Origin: Chersky-806 sp036502405
GTDB taxonomy: Bacteria; Actinomycetota; Acidimicrobiia; IMCC26256; JAENVU01
Assembly (NCBI GenBank): GCA_036502405.1
Contig: DASXYP010000012.1
Span: forward strand, 1 to 26,963
DNA: 26,963 bases
Reading direction: 5' to 3'
Position numbers and translations under genes: made by a program
Notes under the pieces: generated by a model
Seen by the model: the letters and a program-made list of their open reading frames with translations, nothing else
What the model was told of the DNA's origin: nothing
The model's database searches: none
Shown here: piece by piece, positions 13,072-19,308 of the stretch
Layout: each line of letters opens with the position of its first letter
Position numbering within the stretch: position 1 is the first letter of the stretch

Positions 13072-14595
13072 GTGTCCCGCCCCTTCTTCCTGACGACGCC
13101 GATCTACTACGTCAACGACGTACCCCACATCGGGTCCGCGTACACGACGGTTGTCGCCGACGTGCTCGCCCGCTGGCGTCGCCTCTGGGGAGACGACGTG
13201 GTCTTCCTCACCGGGACCGACGAGCACGGGCTCAAAGTGCAACGCGCGGCCGAAGCGCGCGGCGTCACCCCCCAAACGTGGGTGGACCAGACGAGCGAGC
13301 GGTTCCGCGAGACCTGGAAGCTCCTGGAGATCACGAACACCGACTTCATCCGGACCACCGAGCCCCGGCACCACGTCGCGGTGCAGGCGTTCCTCCAGCG
13401 GGTCTACGACAACGGCGACATCGAGCTCGACACCTACGAGGGCCTGTACTGCGTGCCCTGCGAGCTGTACTACACCGAGGCCGACCTGGTGGACGGCAAC
13501 TGCCCGATCCACGGGACACCGGTCGACCGCGTGGTCGAGGAGAACTACTTCTTCCGCCTCTCGCGCTATCAGGACCGCCTGCTCGAGCACTACACCGCGC
13601 ACCCCGAGGCGGTCGAGCCCGCGGGCAAGCGCAGTGAGGTGCTCGGGCTGATCAAGCAGGGACTGCTCGACTTCTCGATCAGCCGCACGTCGATCTCGTG
13701 GGGCATCCCGCTGCCGTGGGATCCGGCGCACGTGACCTACGTGTGGTTCGACGCGCTGGTGAACTACTGCACCGCGGTCGGGTACGGCACGGACCCCGAG
13801 CGGTTCGCGCGCTTCTGGCCCGCGGACTACCACCTCATCGGCAAGGACATCCTGCGCCAGCACGCGGTCTACTGGCCGGCGATGCTGATGGCGGCGGGAG
13901 AGGCCCCGCCGAAGTGCGTGTTCGCGCACGGGTTCCTGCTCGTCGGCGGCGAGAAGATGAGCAAGTCGCGCGCGAACCAGATCGCACCGGATGAGCTCGT
14001 CGCGGAGTTCGGCGTCGACGGCTACCGCTACCACTTCGTCGCCGACCAGCGCTTCGGCCCCGACGGGGACTTCAGCTACGAGGCGATGCTCGCCCGCTAC
14101 AACAGCGATCTCGCGAACAACTTCGGCAACCTCGCGAGCCGAGTCCTGAACATGGCGACCAACTACGTCGACGCGACCACGCCCGACGCGCGCGAGGACG
14201 GCCCCTTGGTCACCGCATCGGCCACCGCGTTCGACGTGCTGACCGGCGCGCTCGACCGGCTCGAGGTCTCGTCCGGCTTCGGCGCGGTCTGGCAGCTCAT
14301 CAAGGACGCGAACGCGTACATCGAAGAGCGTCAGCCGTGGGCGCTGCACAAGGCGGGTGACGCGAAGGCGACCGCGGCGGTGCTGGGCGACTGCCTCGAG
14401 GTGTTGCGCATCGTCGCGCTCCTCGCGTCTCCGGTGATCCCGAACGCGGCCTTCGAGCTGTGGCGCCGGCTCGGGCTGGAGGGAACGCCCGAGGAGCAGC
14501 GGCTGCCCGACGCCGCCGTCTGGGGGAGTGCGGCCACCGCGGGCAGCACCCTCGTGAAGGGCGACGCGCTCTTCCCCCGCCTCGAACGCTCGTGA
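13072..14595 (+). CDS. metG: Methionyl-tRNA synthetase
   Basis: A 507-residue class I synthetase that charges tRNA-Met in the cytoplasm. The HIGH-type motif is HIGS at 19-22 and the KMSKS loop begins at Lys295 (GGEKMSKSR). TGTDEHGLKVQRAA and YVWFDALVNY are family hallmarks. The connective-peptide zinc knuckle is a C-x2-C, C-x2-H type (Cys127, Cys130, Cys144, His147). There is no C-terminal tRNA-binding extension, as usual in actinobacteria. GTG 13072 gives the standard start (SRPFFLTTPIYYVND). An in-frame ATG at 13030 would add a 14-residue charged extension with no family support. tatD follows with a GTGA overlap, so metG-tatD is an operon. Confidence 0.95.
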   Translation: MSRPFFLTTPIYYVNDVPHIGSAYTTVVADVLARWRRLWGDDVVFLTGTDEHGLKVQRAAEARGVTPQTWVDQTSERFRETWKLLEITNTDFIRTTEPRHHVAVQAFLQRVYDNGDIELDTYEGLYCVPCELYYTEADLVDGNCPIHGTPVDRVVEENYFFRLSRYQDRLLEHYTAHPEAVEPAGKRSEVLGLIKQGLLDFSISRTSISWGIPLPWDPAHVTYVWFDALVNYCTAVGYGTDPERFARFWPADYHLIGKDILRQHAVYWPAMLMAAGEAPPKCVFAHGFLLVGGEKMSKSRANQIAPDELVAEFGVDGYRYHFVADQRFGPDGDFSYEAMLARYNSDLANNFGNLASRVLNMATNYVDATTPDAREDGPLVTASATAFDVLTGALDRLEVSSGFGAVWQLIKDANAYIEERQPWALHKAGDAKATAAVLGDCLEVLRIVALLASPVIPNAAFELWRRLGLEGTPEEQRLPDAAVWGSAATAGSTLVKGDALFPRLERS

Positions 14596-15347
14596 CCTGG
14601 GTCGACAGCCACTGCCACCTCCCCCCGGACGGGCCGGAGGCGGACCTCGTCCTCGACCGGGCCCGGGCCGGCGGGGTCGAGTGGATGGTCTGCGTGGGCA
14701 CCGACCTCGAGTCCTCCCGGGCCGCGGTGGCCCTGGCCGCCCGGCATCCGGACGTCCGCGCCACCGTGGGTCTCCACCCCCATGACGCGAGCCGGCTGGA
14801 GGCCGAGTGGCCGGCACTGGTCGAGCTGGCCTCGGCCCCCGAGGTCGTCGCCATCGGGGAGGCGGGGTTCGACCTCCACTACAACCACTCTCGCTTCGAC
14901 GAGCAGGAGGCCGCGTTCCGCGCCCAGATCCAGCTCGCCCACGCGACCGATCGCGCGCTCGTCATCCACTCGCGCGAAGCATGGGACGACACGTTCAGAG
15001 TGCTCGCGGACGAGCGCGTGCCGCGCCGCACGGTGTTCCACTGCTTCACCGGTGGCGCTGCGGAAGCCGAGCGAGGGCTCGACGCCGGCGCGTACCTCTC
15101 CTTCAGCGGGATCGTCACGTTCAAGAACGCGAACGACGTGCGCGCGGCGGCTGCGGTCGCGCCGCTCGAGCGCGTGCTCGTCGAGACGGACTCGCCGTAC
15201 CTCGCGCCGGTGCCGCACCGCGGGAGCACGAACGAGCCCGCGTTCGTCGCGATGGTGGGCGCGGGTCTCGCCGCCGCGCGTGGTGCGACGGTCGACGACA
15301 TCGCCGCCGCGACGCGCGCCACCGCGGCGTCGGTCTTCTGCGACTGA
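14592..15347 (+). CDS. tatD: TatD-family metal-dependent 3'-5' nuclease/hydrolase
   Basis: A 251-residue TIM-barrel hydrolase. All expected metal-site residues are visible: His7 and His9 (DSHCHL), Glu90 (GEAGFDLHY), His126 (IHSREAW), His150 (FHCFTGG) and Asp200 (ETDSPYL). The family has DNase/exonuclease activity on damaged DNA in several bacteria. The GTG start at 14592 overlaps the metG stop by 4 bp and gives the standard N-terminus (TWVDSHCHL). The order metG-tatD-wall protein-rsmA-ispE matches the mycobacterial chromosome and, partly, the Bacillus yabD region. Confidence 0.94.
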   Translation: MTWVDSHCHLPPDGPEADLVLDRARAGGVEWMVCVGTDLESSRAAVALAARHPDVRATVGLHPHDASRLEAEWPALVELASAPEVVAIGEAGFDLHYNHSRFDEQEAAFRAQIQLAHATDRALVIHSREAWDDTFRVLADERVPRRTVFHCFTGGAAEAERGLDAGAYLSFSGIVTFKNANDVRAAAAVAPLERVLVETDSPYLAPVPHRGSTNEPAFVAMVGAGLAAARGATVDDIAAATRATAASVFCD

Positions 15348-15358
15348 CGGTTCGCTGA

Positions 15359-15383
15359 CCCGGCCGAGCCGCTCGGTTCCGGG
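15359..15383 (+). terminator. Hairpin after tatD, likely terminator
   Basis: CCCGGCCGAG (15359-15368), loop CCG, then CTCGG-TT-CCGGG (15372-15383): ten base pairs with a 2-nt bulge, starting 11 bp after the tatD stop. It is followed by GGAAAA, not a T-run, as is common in GC-rich actinobacteria. It lies before the separate promoter of the next gene. Confidence 0.5.
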
Positions 15384-15420
15384 GAAAACCGGCTGGTCGT
15401 GGCAGATTCTGGAATTCGGG

Positions 15421-15450
15421 TTGACCCTCCGATGAACCCGTCGATACGTT
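15421..15450 (+). promoter_or_regulatory. Sigma-A-like promoter of the RlpA-like wall protein gene
   Basis: TTGACC (15421-15426), an 18-bp spacer, then TACGTT (15445-15450). The start would be near 15457, leaving a leader of about 30 nt before ATG 15487. This separates the gene, and perhaps rsmA-ispE, from metG-tatD transcription. Confidence 0.55.
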
Positions 15451-15486
15451 CCGAGCTTCCCCGAGGTCGGTCGCATCCAGATCGCG

Positions 15487-17127
15487 ATGCGGCCGCGCGA
15501 GGGGGAGGCGGAGTCACGCAAGGCGGAGCCACGGGAGGCGGACCCGATCGCCGAGCACGGAATTCGGAGACCGGCGCGCCATGCGCACGGACACAACCAC
15601 GACGCACGCGCGCGCCACTACGCGCTGCGAGCGGTCCGACCGTCGCCCGCGCGCGTCGACGCACCCGAGCCCGACGCGTGGCTGCCGATCCTCGGGATCA
15701 CCGGAGAGCTCGAGGCGCTGGACCTCACGGCGGAGCTCGAGGCGCTGGACCTCGAGGTCAGTCGCGCGACGTTCGACGCCGAGCTCCACGCGCTCGAATC
15801 CGACTTCTGGCGGACCGCGCCCGCCGGGCTCGAGGACGCGGTCGCCCGCATCCGCTTCGTCGAGCCTGTCATCGAGCCGATCGCGGCCCCGTCTGCCCCC
15901 GACGGAGCGACCGAAGCCCCGGTCCTCGGCCCACCGGCGCCGGTCCTCGGCCCGCCGGCACCCGAGGAGGCCCTCGAATCCGCCACGACCGGCGGCCTGG
16001 CGTCCCGGCTCCGGCTCGCGATCACCGGGACGGACGCCCGGACCCGGGTCGTCGGCACGGTGCTGGTCCTGGCCCTGCTCGGGACGCTCGCCACCGCGTT
16101 CCCCAGCATGGTCGGCGCCTCCGTGCCCCAGCGCTACGTCACGATCTCGCTCGACGGGCAGACCGTCGCCCGGTCGGTCCGGCTCGCCACCGTCGGCGAG
16201 GTGCTCGCCCACGAGCACATCACGGTGCGACGCGGCGACGTGGTCGTCCCGGACGCGAGCACGGAGCTCCGCGAAGGGATGCATGTTCGCGTTCTGCGCT
16301 CGTTCCCGATCGACGTCGACGTCGACGGCTCGGTCACGACAACGCGCACCACGCTGCGCTCGGAGGCTGCGCTCCGGCGCGCCCTCGGCATCAGCGGCGC
16401 GCTCGTCGCGACGACGCCGCGCGTCCTCACCGCGGGGGCGACGGTGACGTTCCGGTCGCCGCACGACGTGACCCTCGCGGTGGACGGGAAGTCGACGCCC
16501 GTGTCGAGCTCCGACGCACTCGACGTCGCCGAGCTGCTGCGTGACCGTGGCATCGCGCTGGGTCCGCGCGACGAGGTGACGCCGCCCGCGAGCACACGGC
16601 TGATGAACGGCATGCAGGTCGACGTGCTCCGCCTCGCCGACGACCAGGTCGCCGATCGGGTGGTCGTGCCCTTCACGACCGAGACCCGCGACGACCCGAA
16701 CCTGCAGGTCGGCCAGACCCGCACCATCCAGGCCGGGGCTCCCGGGCTGCGCCGCGACATCTTCCGCGTCACGACCCGCAGCGACGGCGCGGTGCTGTCG
16801 AGGACGCAGGTCGGTTCCGAGCTGCTCACGCCGCCGGTCGCGCAGGTCGTCGTCAAGGGCACCCAGCCCATCCCGCCGCGCGCCAGCGGCTCGGCCACCT
16901 GGTACGGAACCGCGCCCGGCCGGGGGACGTGCGCACACCTGTCGCTGAAGTTCGGCACGATCGTGACGCTCACCAACCTCGCGACGGGCGCGGTCGCCCG
17001 GTGCCGGGTCGCCGACCGGGGCCCGGAGGCGTGGACCGGGCACATCATCGATCTCGCCCCGGACGTCTTCCGCCAGCTCGCTCCCCTCAGCCAGGGCGTC
17101 ATCGGGCGCATCGCCCTCTCATACTGA
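15487..17127 (+). CDS. DUF348/G5/RlpA-like membrane-anchored cell-wall protein in the rpfB position
   Basis: A 546-residue protein. Residues 1-185 form a long, charged, probably cytoplasmic region with short repeats (ELEALDL twice near 74-89; PVLGPPA twice near 145-158). A single membrane helix follows at about 187-206. Outside the membrane are two to three DUF348 ubiquitin-like modules (about 217-383), a G5-like domain (about 384-460, with VVVPFTTETRDDP and GQTRTIQAGAPGLRRDIFRV) and a C-terminal RlpA-type double-psi beta-barrel (467-546: SGSATWYGTAPG, FGTIVTLTNLATG, CRVADRGPEAWTGHIIDLAP). DUF348-G5 is the architecture of RpfB and Bacillus YabE. Here RpfB's lysozyme-like domain is replaced by an RlpA fold. 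It probably binds or remodels peptidoglycan. Start choice is uncertain because the N-terminal region has no homologue I know. Confidence 0.88.
   Translation: MRPREGEAESRKAEPREADPIAEHGIRRPARHAHGHNHDARARHYALRAVRPSPARVDAPEPDAWLPILGITGELEALDLTAELEALDLEVSRATFDAELHALESDFWRTAPAGLEDAVARIRFVEPVIEPIAAPSAPDGATEAPVLGPPAPVLGPPAPEEALESATTGGLASRLRLAITGTDARTRVVGTVLVLALLGTLATAFPSMVGASVPQRYVTISLDGQTVARSVRLATVGEVLAHEHITVRRGDVVVPDASTELREGMHVRVLRSFPIDVDVDGSVTTTRTTLRSEAALRRALGISGALVATTPRVLTAGATVTFRSPHDVTLAVDGKSTPVSSSDALDVAELLRDRGIALGPRDEVTPPASTRLMNGMQVDVLRLADDQVADRVVVPFTTETRDDPNLQVGQTRTIQAGAPGLRRDIFRVTTRSDGAVLSRTQVGSELLTPPVAQVVVKGTQPIPPRASGSATWYGTAPGRGTCAHLSLKFGTIVTLTNLATGAVARCRVADRGPEAWTGHIIDLAPDVFRQLAPLSQGVIGRIALSY
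15706..15753 (+). repeat. Two copies of a 21-bp unit, 27 bp apart, inside the RlpA-like gene
   Basis: The 21-base unit starting GAGCTCGAGGCG occurs identically at 15706-15726 and 15733-15753. It encodes ELEALDL twice, a leucine/glutamate-rich, possibly coiled-coil segment of the cytoplasmic region. Confidence 0.7.
15919..15960 (+). repeat. 21-bp tandem duplication encoding PVLGPPA twice
   Basis: Two adjacent 21-bp units (15919-15939 and 15940-15960) differ at only two bases. They encode a proline-rich linker just before the membrane helix of the RlpA-like protein. Slippage could change its length between strains. Confidence 0.75.
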
Positions 17128-17158
17128 GGCGCTCCCGAGGACCTGCGAGCATGGCCCC

Positions 17159-18049
17159 GTGGCGCTCCTGACCCCGGCCTCGATCACCGAGCTGCTCGAA
17201 CGCCACGCCCTGCGGCCCAGCCGCGCGCTCGGCCAGCACTTCCTCGCCGATCCGAACACCGCGAGGCGGATCGTGCGGCTCGGGGGCGTGAAGGCGGGGG
17301 ACCGGGTGCTCGAGATCGGACCCGGCGTCGGGTCGCTGACCGTCGCGCTCGCGGAGACCGGAGCGTCGGTCACCGCGCTCGAGCTCGATCGTCACGTCAT
17401 GCCCGCGCTCGCCGAGGTCGTCGCGCCGTGGCCGGACGTGCGGGCGGTGCAGGGTGACGCGCTCGAGGTGGACCTCGCCGCGCTGCTGACCCCCCACAAC
17501 CGCTCTTGCGTCGAGACAGCCACGTCACGCGGCTCTTCTGACGCAAGTTCGGGGGAGGGCGCGTGGAAGCTCGTCGCCAACCTCCCCTACAACGTCGCGA
17601 CACCGCTCGTCGCGCGCGTGCTCGAGACCGCGCCCACGGTCGGGTCGCTGCTCGTGATGGTGCAGCGCGAGGTGGGCGAGCGCCTCGCGGCAGCGCCGGG
17701 GGGCCGCGACTACGGCGCGATCTCGGTCAAGGTCGCCTACTACGGCATTCCCCGGGTGGTGGGTGCGGTGCCGCGCACGGTCTTCCTGCCGCCCCCCAAC
17801 GTCGACTCGGTCCTGGTGCGCATCGACCGTCACGCGGCTCCGCCCGTGGACGTGCCCTCCCCGGATGCGCTGTTCCGACTCGTGCGCGCGGGGTTCGGCC
17901 AGCGCCGCAAGATGCTCCGCCGCTCGCTGCAGCCGGAGCTCGCCGACCGCACCCTCGCGGTGCTCGACGCCGCGGGGGTGGACCCGCGCCAGCGGGCCGA
18001 GGCGCTCGACCTCGACGCGTGGGCTGCGGTCGCGCGAGCTGCCGCGTGA
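17159..18049 (+). CDS. rsmA: 16S rRNA (adenine(1518)-N6/adenine(1519)-N6)-dimethyltransferase RsmA (KsgA)
   Basis: A 296-residue SAM-dependent enzyme that dimethylates A1518 and A1519 of 16S rRNA during small-subunit assembly. RALGQHFLADP (22-32), the SAM motif EIGPGVGSLT (52-61), ALELDRHV, the catalytic NLPYN (141-145) and FLPPPNVDS are all present. Between DLAALL and WKLVANLPYN lies an unusual insertion of about 20 residues (112-134) rich in Ser, Thr and Gly. It uses codons rare in this genome (TCT, ACA, TCA, GCA, AGT) and is encoded by an imperfect palindrome. It adds no stop and keeps the frame, so the enzyme should still work. GTG 17159 is the only sensible start. ispE overlaps its stop as GTGA. 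Confidence 0.94.
   Translation: MALLTPASITELLERHALRPSRALGQHFLADPNTARRIVRLGGVKAGDRVLEIGPGVGSLTVALAETGASVTALELDRHVMPALAEVVAPWPDVRAVQGDALEVDLAALLTPHNRSCVETATSRGSSDASSGEGAWKLVANLPYNVATPLVARVLETAPTVGSLLVMVQREVGERLAAAPGGRDYGAISVKVAYYGIPRVVGAVPRTVFLPPPNVDSVLVRIDRHAAPPVDVPSPDALFRLVRAGFGQRRKMLRRSLQPELADRTLAVLDAAGVDPRQRAEALDLDAWAAVARAAA
17490..17555 (+). repeat. In-frame palindromic insertion within rsmA
   Basis: CTTGCGTC (17505-17512) pairs perfectly with GACGCAAG (17540-17547). Inside lie AGCC (17518-17521) and GGCT (17531-17534), and outside a six-C run (17490-17495) faces a five-G run (17551-17555), giving a long imperfect hairpin. It falls exactly where the RsmA protein carries extra residues. 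Codon usage differs from the surrounding gene. A selfish or repetitive palindromic element inserted in frame is one explanation; local expansion is another. Confidence 0.6.
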
Positions 18050-18897
18050 CGTCGGAGCTGCTCGCCCCGGCCAAGCTGACGCTCTCGCTGCGGGTGCTCG
18101 GCGTCCGCGACGACGGATACCACGCGCTCGACGCGCTCACGGTCTCGATCGACGCGCCGTACGACGCGCTCCGTCTCGCGCCGGGACCTCCCGGCGTGCG
18201 CCTGAAGGTCACCGGCCCCGCGGCGGACGGGGTTCCCGCCGATGACGCCAACCTCGTCGTGCGCGCCGCGTCTGCGGTGCTGCCCGAGGGCGCGGGCCTC
18301 GACATCGGACTGCGGAAGCAGATCCGGCCCGGGTCGGGCCTGGGCGGTGGCTCGTCGGACGCGGCGGCGGTGCTGCGGGTCTGCGCCGAGACCTACGACA
18401 TCGACCCCGGGACAGTGGCCGACGCGGCGGCGTCGGTCGGTTCGGACGTGCCGTTCTGCCTGCACCAGGGGCCGGCGTGGATGCGCGGCCGGGGCGAGGT
18501 GATCGACCCGGTGACCCTGGCCGAGCCGCTGCGGGTCCTCGTGGTGGTCCCGCCGTTCCCGATCAGCACCCCCGCGGTCTACCGGGCCTGGGACGCCCTC
18601 GGCGGGCCCGTGAGCACCCGGGCGCTGCCGGCTCCGGCTGCCGTCGCCGCGATCGTCACATCGCTCGCCAACGACCTCGAGGCCGCCGCCGAGCACGTCG
18701 AGCCGCGGCTCGCCCCGTTCCGGGCCGCGCTCGAGCGCGCCGCGGGGTCGCCCGCGCTCCTCGCCGGGAGTGGCTCGGCGTGCTGGATCCCGTTCGACGA
18801 CCCGCACGAGGGCCGGGCTGCCACGACCCGCGTCGAGCGGGAGCTCGGCATCGCCGCGCACCTCGGCACGACGCTGCCCGCGATGACGGCATCGTGA
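18046..18897 (+). CDS. ispE: 4-diphosphocytidyl-2-C-methyl-D-erythritol kinase IspE
   Basis: A 283-residue GHMP kinase that phosphorylates CDP-ME in the MEP pathway to isoprenoids. Lys10 in PAKLTLSL and Asp134 in GSDVPFC correspond to the catalytic residues of the E. coli enzyme. The ATP-binding glycine loop is PGSGLGGGSSDAAA (95-108), and a C-terminal GSGSACW completes the GHMP motifs. GTG 18046 overlaps the rsmA stop by 4 bp, a pairing conserved across actinobacteria. A strong hairpin follows the stop at 18925-18948, ending this transcription unit. Confidence 0.95.
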   Translation: MTSELLAPAKLTLSLRVLGVRDDGYHALDALTVSIDAPYDALRLAPGPPGVRLKVTGPAADGVPADDANLVVRAASAVLPEGAGLDIGLRKQIRPGSGLGGGSSDAAAVLRVCAETYDIDPGTVADAAASVGSDVPFCLHQGPAWMRGRGEVIDPVTLAEPLRVLVVVPPFPISTPAVYRAWDALGGPVSTRALPAPAAVAAIVTSLANDLEAAAEHVEPRLAPFRAALERAAGSPALLAGSGSACWIPFDDPHEGRAATTRVERELGIAAHLGTTLPAMTAS

Positions 18898-18924
18898 CCG
18901 GTGGCCGCGGGGTCCGGACGCGAC

Positions 18925-18948
18925 GGGAGCCGCCCGGAGGCGGCTCCC
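18925..18948. terminator. Perfect 10-bp hairpin between convergent ispE and bS22-like genes
   Basis: GGGAGCCGCC (18925-18934), loop CGGA, then GGCGGCTCCC (18939-18948). It lies 27 bp after the ispE stop and about 36 bp beyond the stop of the converging bS22-like gene, so it can serve both directions. There is no T-run. Confidence 0.75.
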
Positions 18949-18984
18949 TGATCTCGTGGCGCGTGACCGGTGGCGGTGGCTCGC

Positions 18985-19086
18985 CTACCGGCCCTGCTGC
19001 CGGCGCTGCCAACGCGTCTTCTTCAGAAGCTTCTTGTGCTTCTTCTTGCGCATGCGCTTGCGGCGCTTCTTGATCAGCGAACCCAT
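18985..19086 (-). CDS. Very small ribosomal protein bS22-like (33 aa)
   Basis: A 33-residue, extremely basic protein starting MGSLIKKRRKRMRKKKHKKL and ending LKKTRWQRRQQGR. From memory this is nearly the sequence of mycobacterial bS22 (AURKAIP1/COX24-domain family), a small protein bound near the decoding centre of the 30S subunit. The ATG at 19086 lacks a Shine-Dalgarno; a promoter-like pair 4-10 nt upstream suggests a nearly leaderless message. It is convergent with ispE and divergent from tRNA-Gln-glmU. The extended frame upstream of this ATG is antisense to glmU and should not be taken as part of the gene. The assignment is by motif recall, not a search. Confidence 0.88.
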   Translation of the reverse strand: MGSLIKKRRKRMRKKKHKKLLKKTRWQRRQQGR

Positions 19087-19096
19087 GAGGTTGCGG

Positions 19097-19125
19097 AGGG
19101 TAGCCCGAGGGCCTGCGGCTGTCAC
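19097..19125 (-). promoter_or_regulatory. Promoter of the bS22-like gene
   Basis: On the minus strand GTGACA (plus 19120-19125), a 17-bp spacer and TACCCT (plus 19097-19102). The -10 ends 10 nt before the ATG, so the leader would be only a few bases. Confidence 0.55.
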
Positions 19126-19175
19126 ATTGTGCGCACGGCGCCGGGGATGGCCCGCGGTAAGGTCGCTCGGGTCGG

Positions 19176-19246
19176 TCGGGGGTGGTGTAACGGCAGCACG
19201 GGGTCCTTTGGAGTCCCAAGTCGAGGTTCGAAACCTCGCCCCCGAG
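19176..19246 (+). tRNA. tRNA-Gln (anticodon TTG)
   Basis: The acceptor stem TCGGGGG (19176-19182) pairs with CCCCCGA (19239-19245). The D arm is GTGT/GCAC, the anticodon loop CTTTGGA (19206-19212) has TTG at 19208-19210, and the T arm is CGAGG-TTCGAAA-CCTCG. The discriminator base is G, and no CCA is encoded. The anticodon stem GGGTC/GTCCC contains one T-T mismatch. It reads CAA codons and, by wobble, CAG. Its position just before glmU is, from memory, common in actinobacteria. Confidence 0.93.
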
Positions 19247-19308
19247 CACCGGAGCAACCGGAGCACCCGGAGACCCCAGGGACGGTGCGAGATGGAGCGG
19301 AAGCAGCG

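Noticed and set aside
15348..15486. A c-di-AMP (ydaO-type) riboswitch before the RlpA-like gene, as precedes some actinobacterial wall hydrolase genes.
   Set aside because: Fragments such as GGTTCCGGGG and GAACCCGTC look suggestive, but the conserved GGGGTGAA and CAGCTAAC-type elements are missing, the space is too short, and a promoter lies inside it.
17151..17171. ATG 17151 as the rsmA start.
   Set aside because: It is in a different frame and reaches a stop after six codons; GTG 17159 opens the correct frame.
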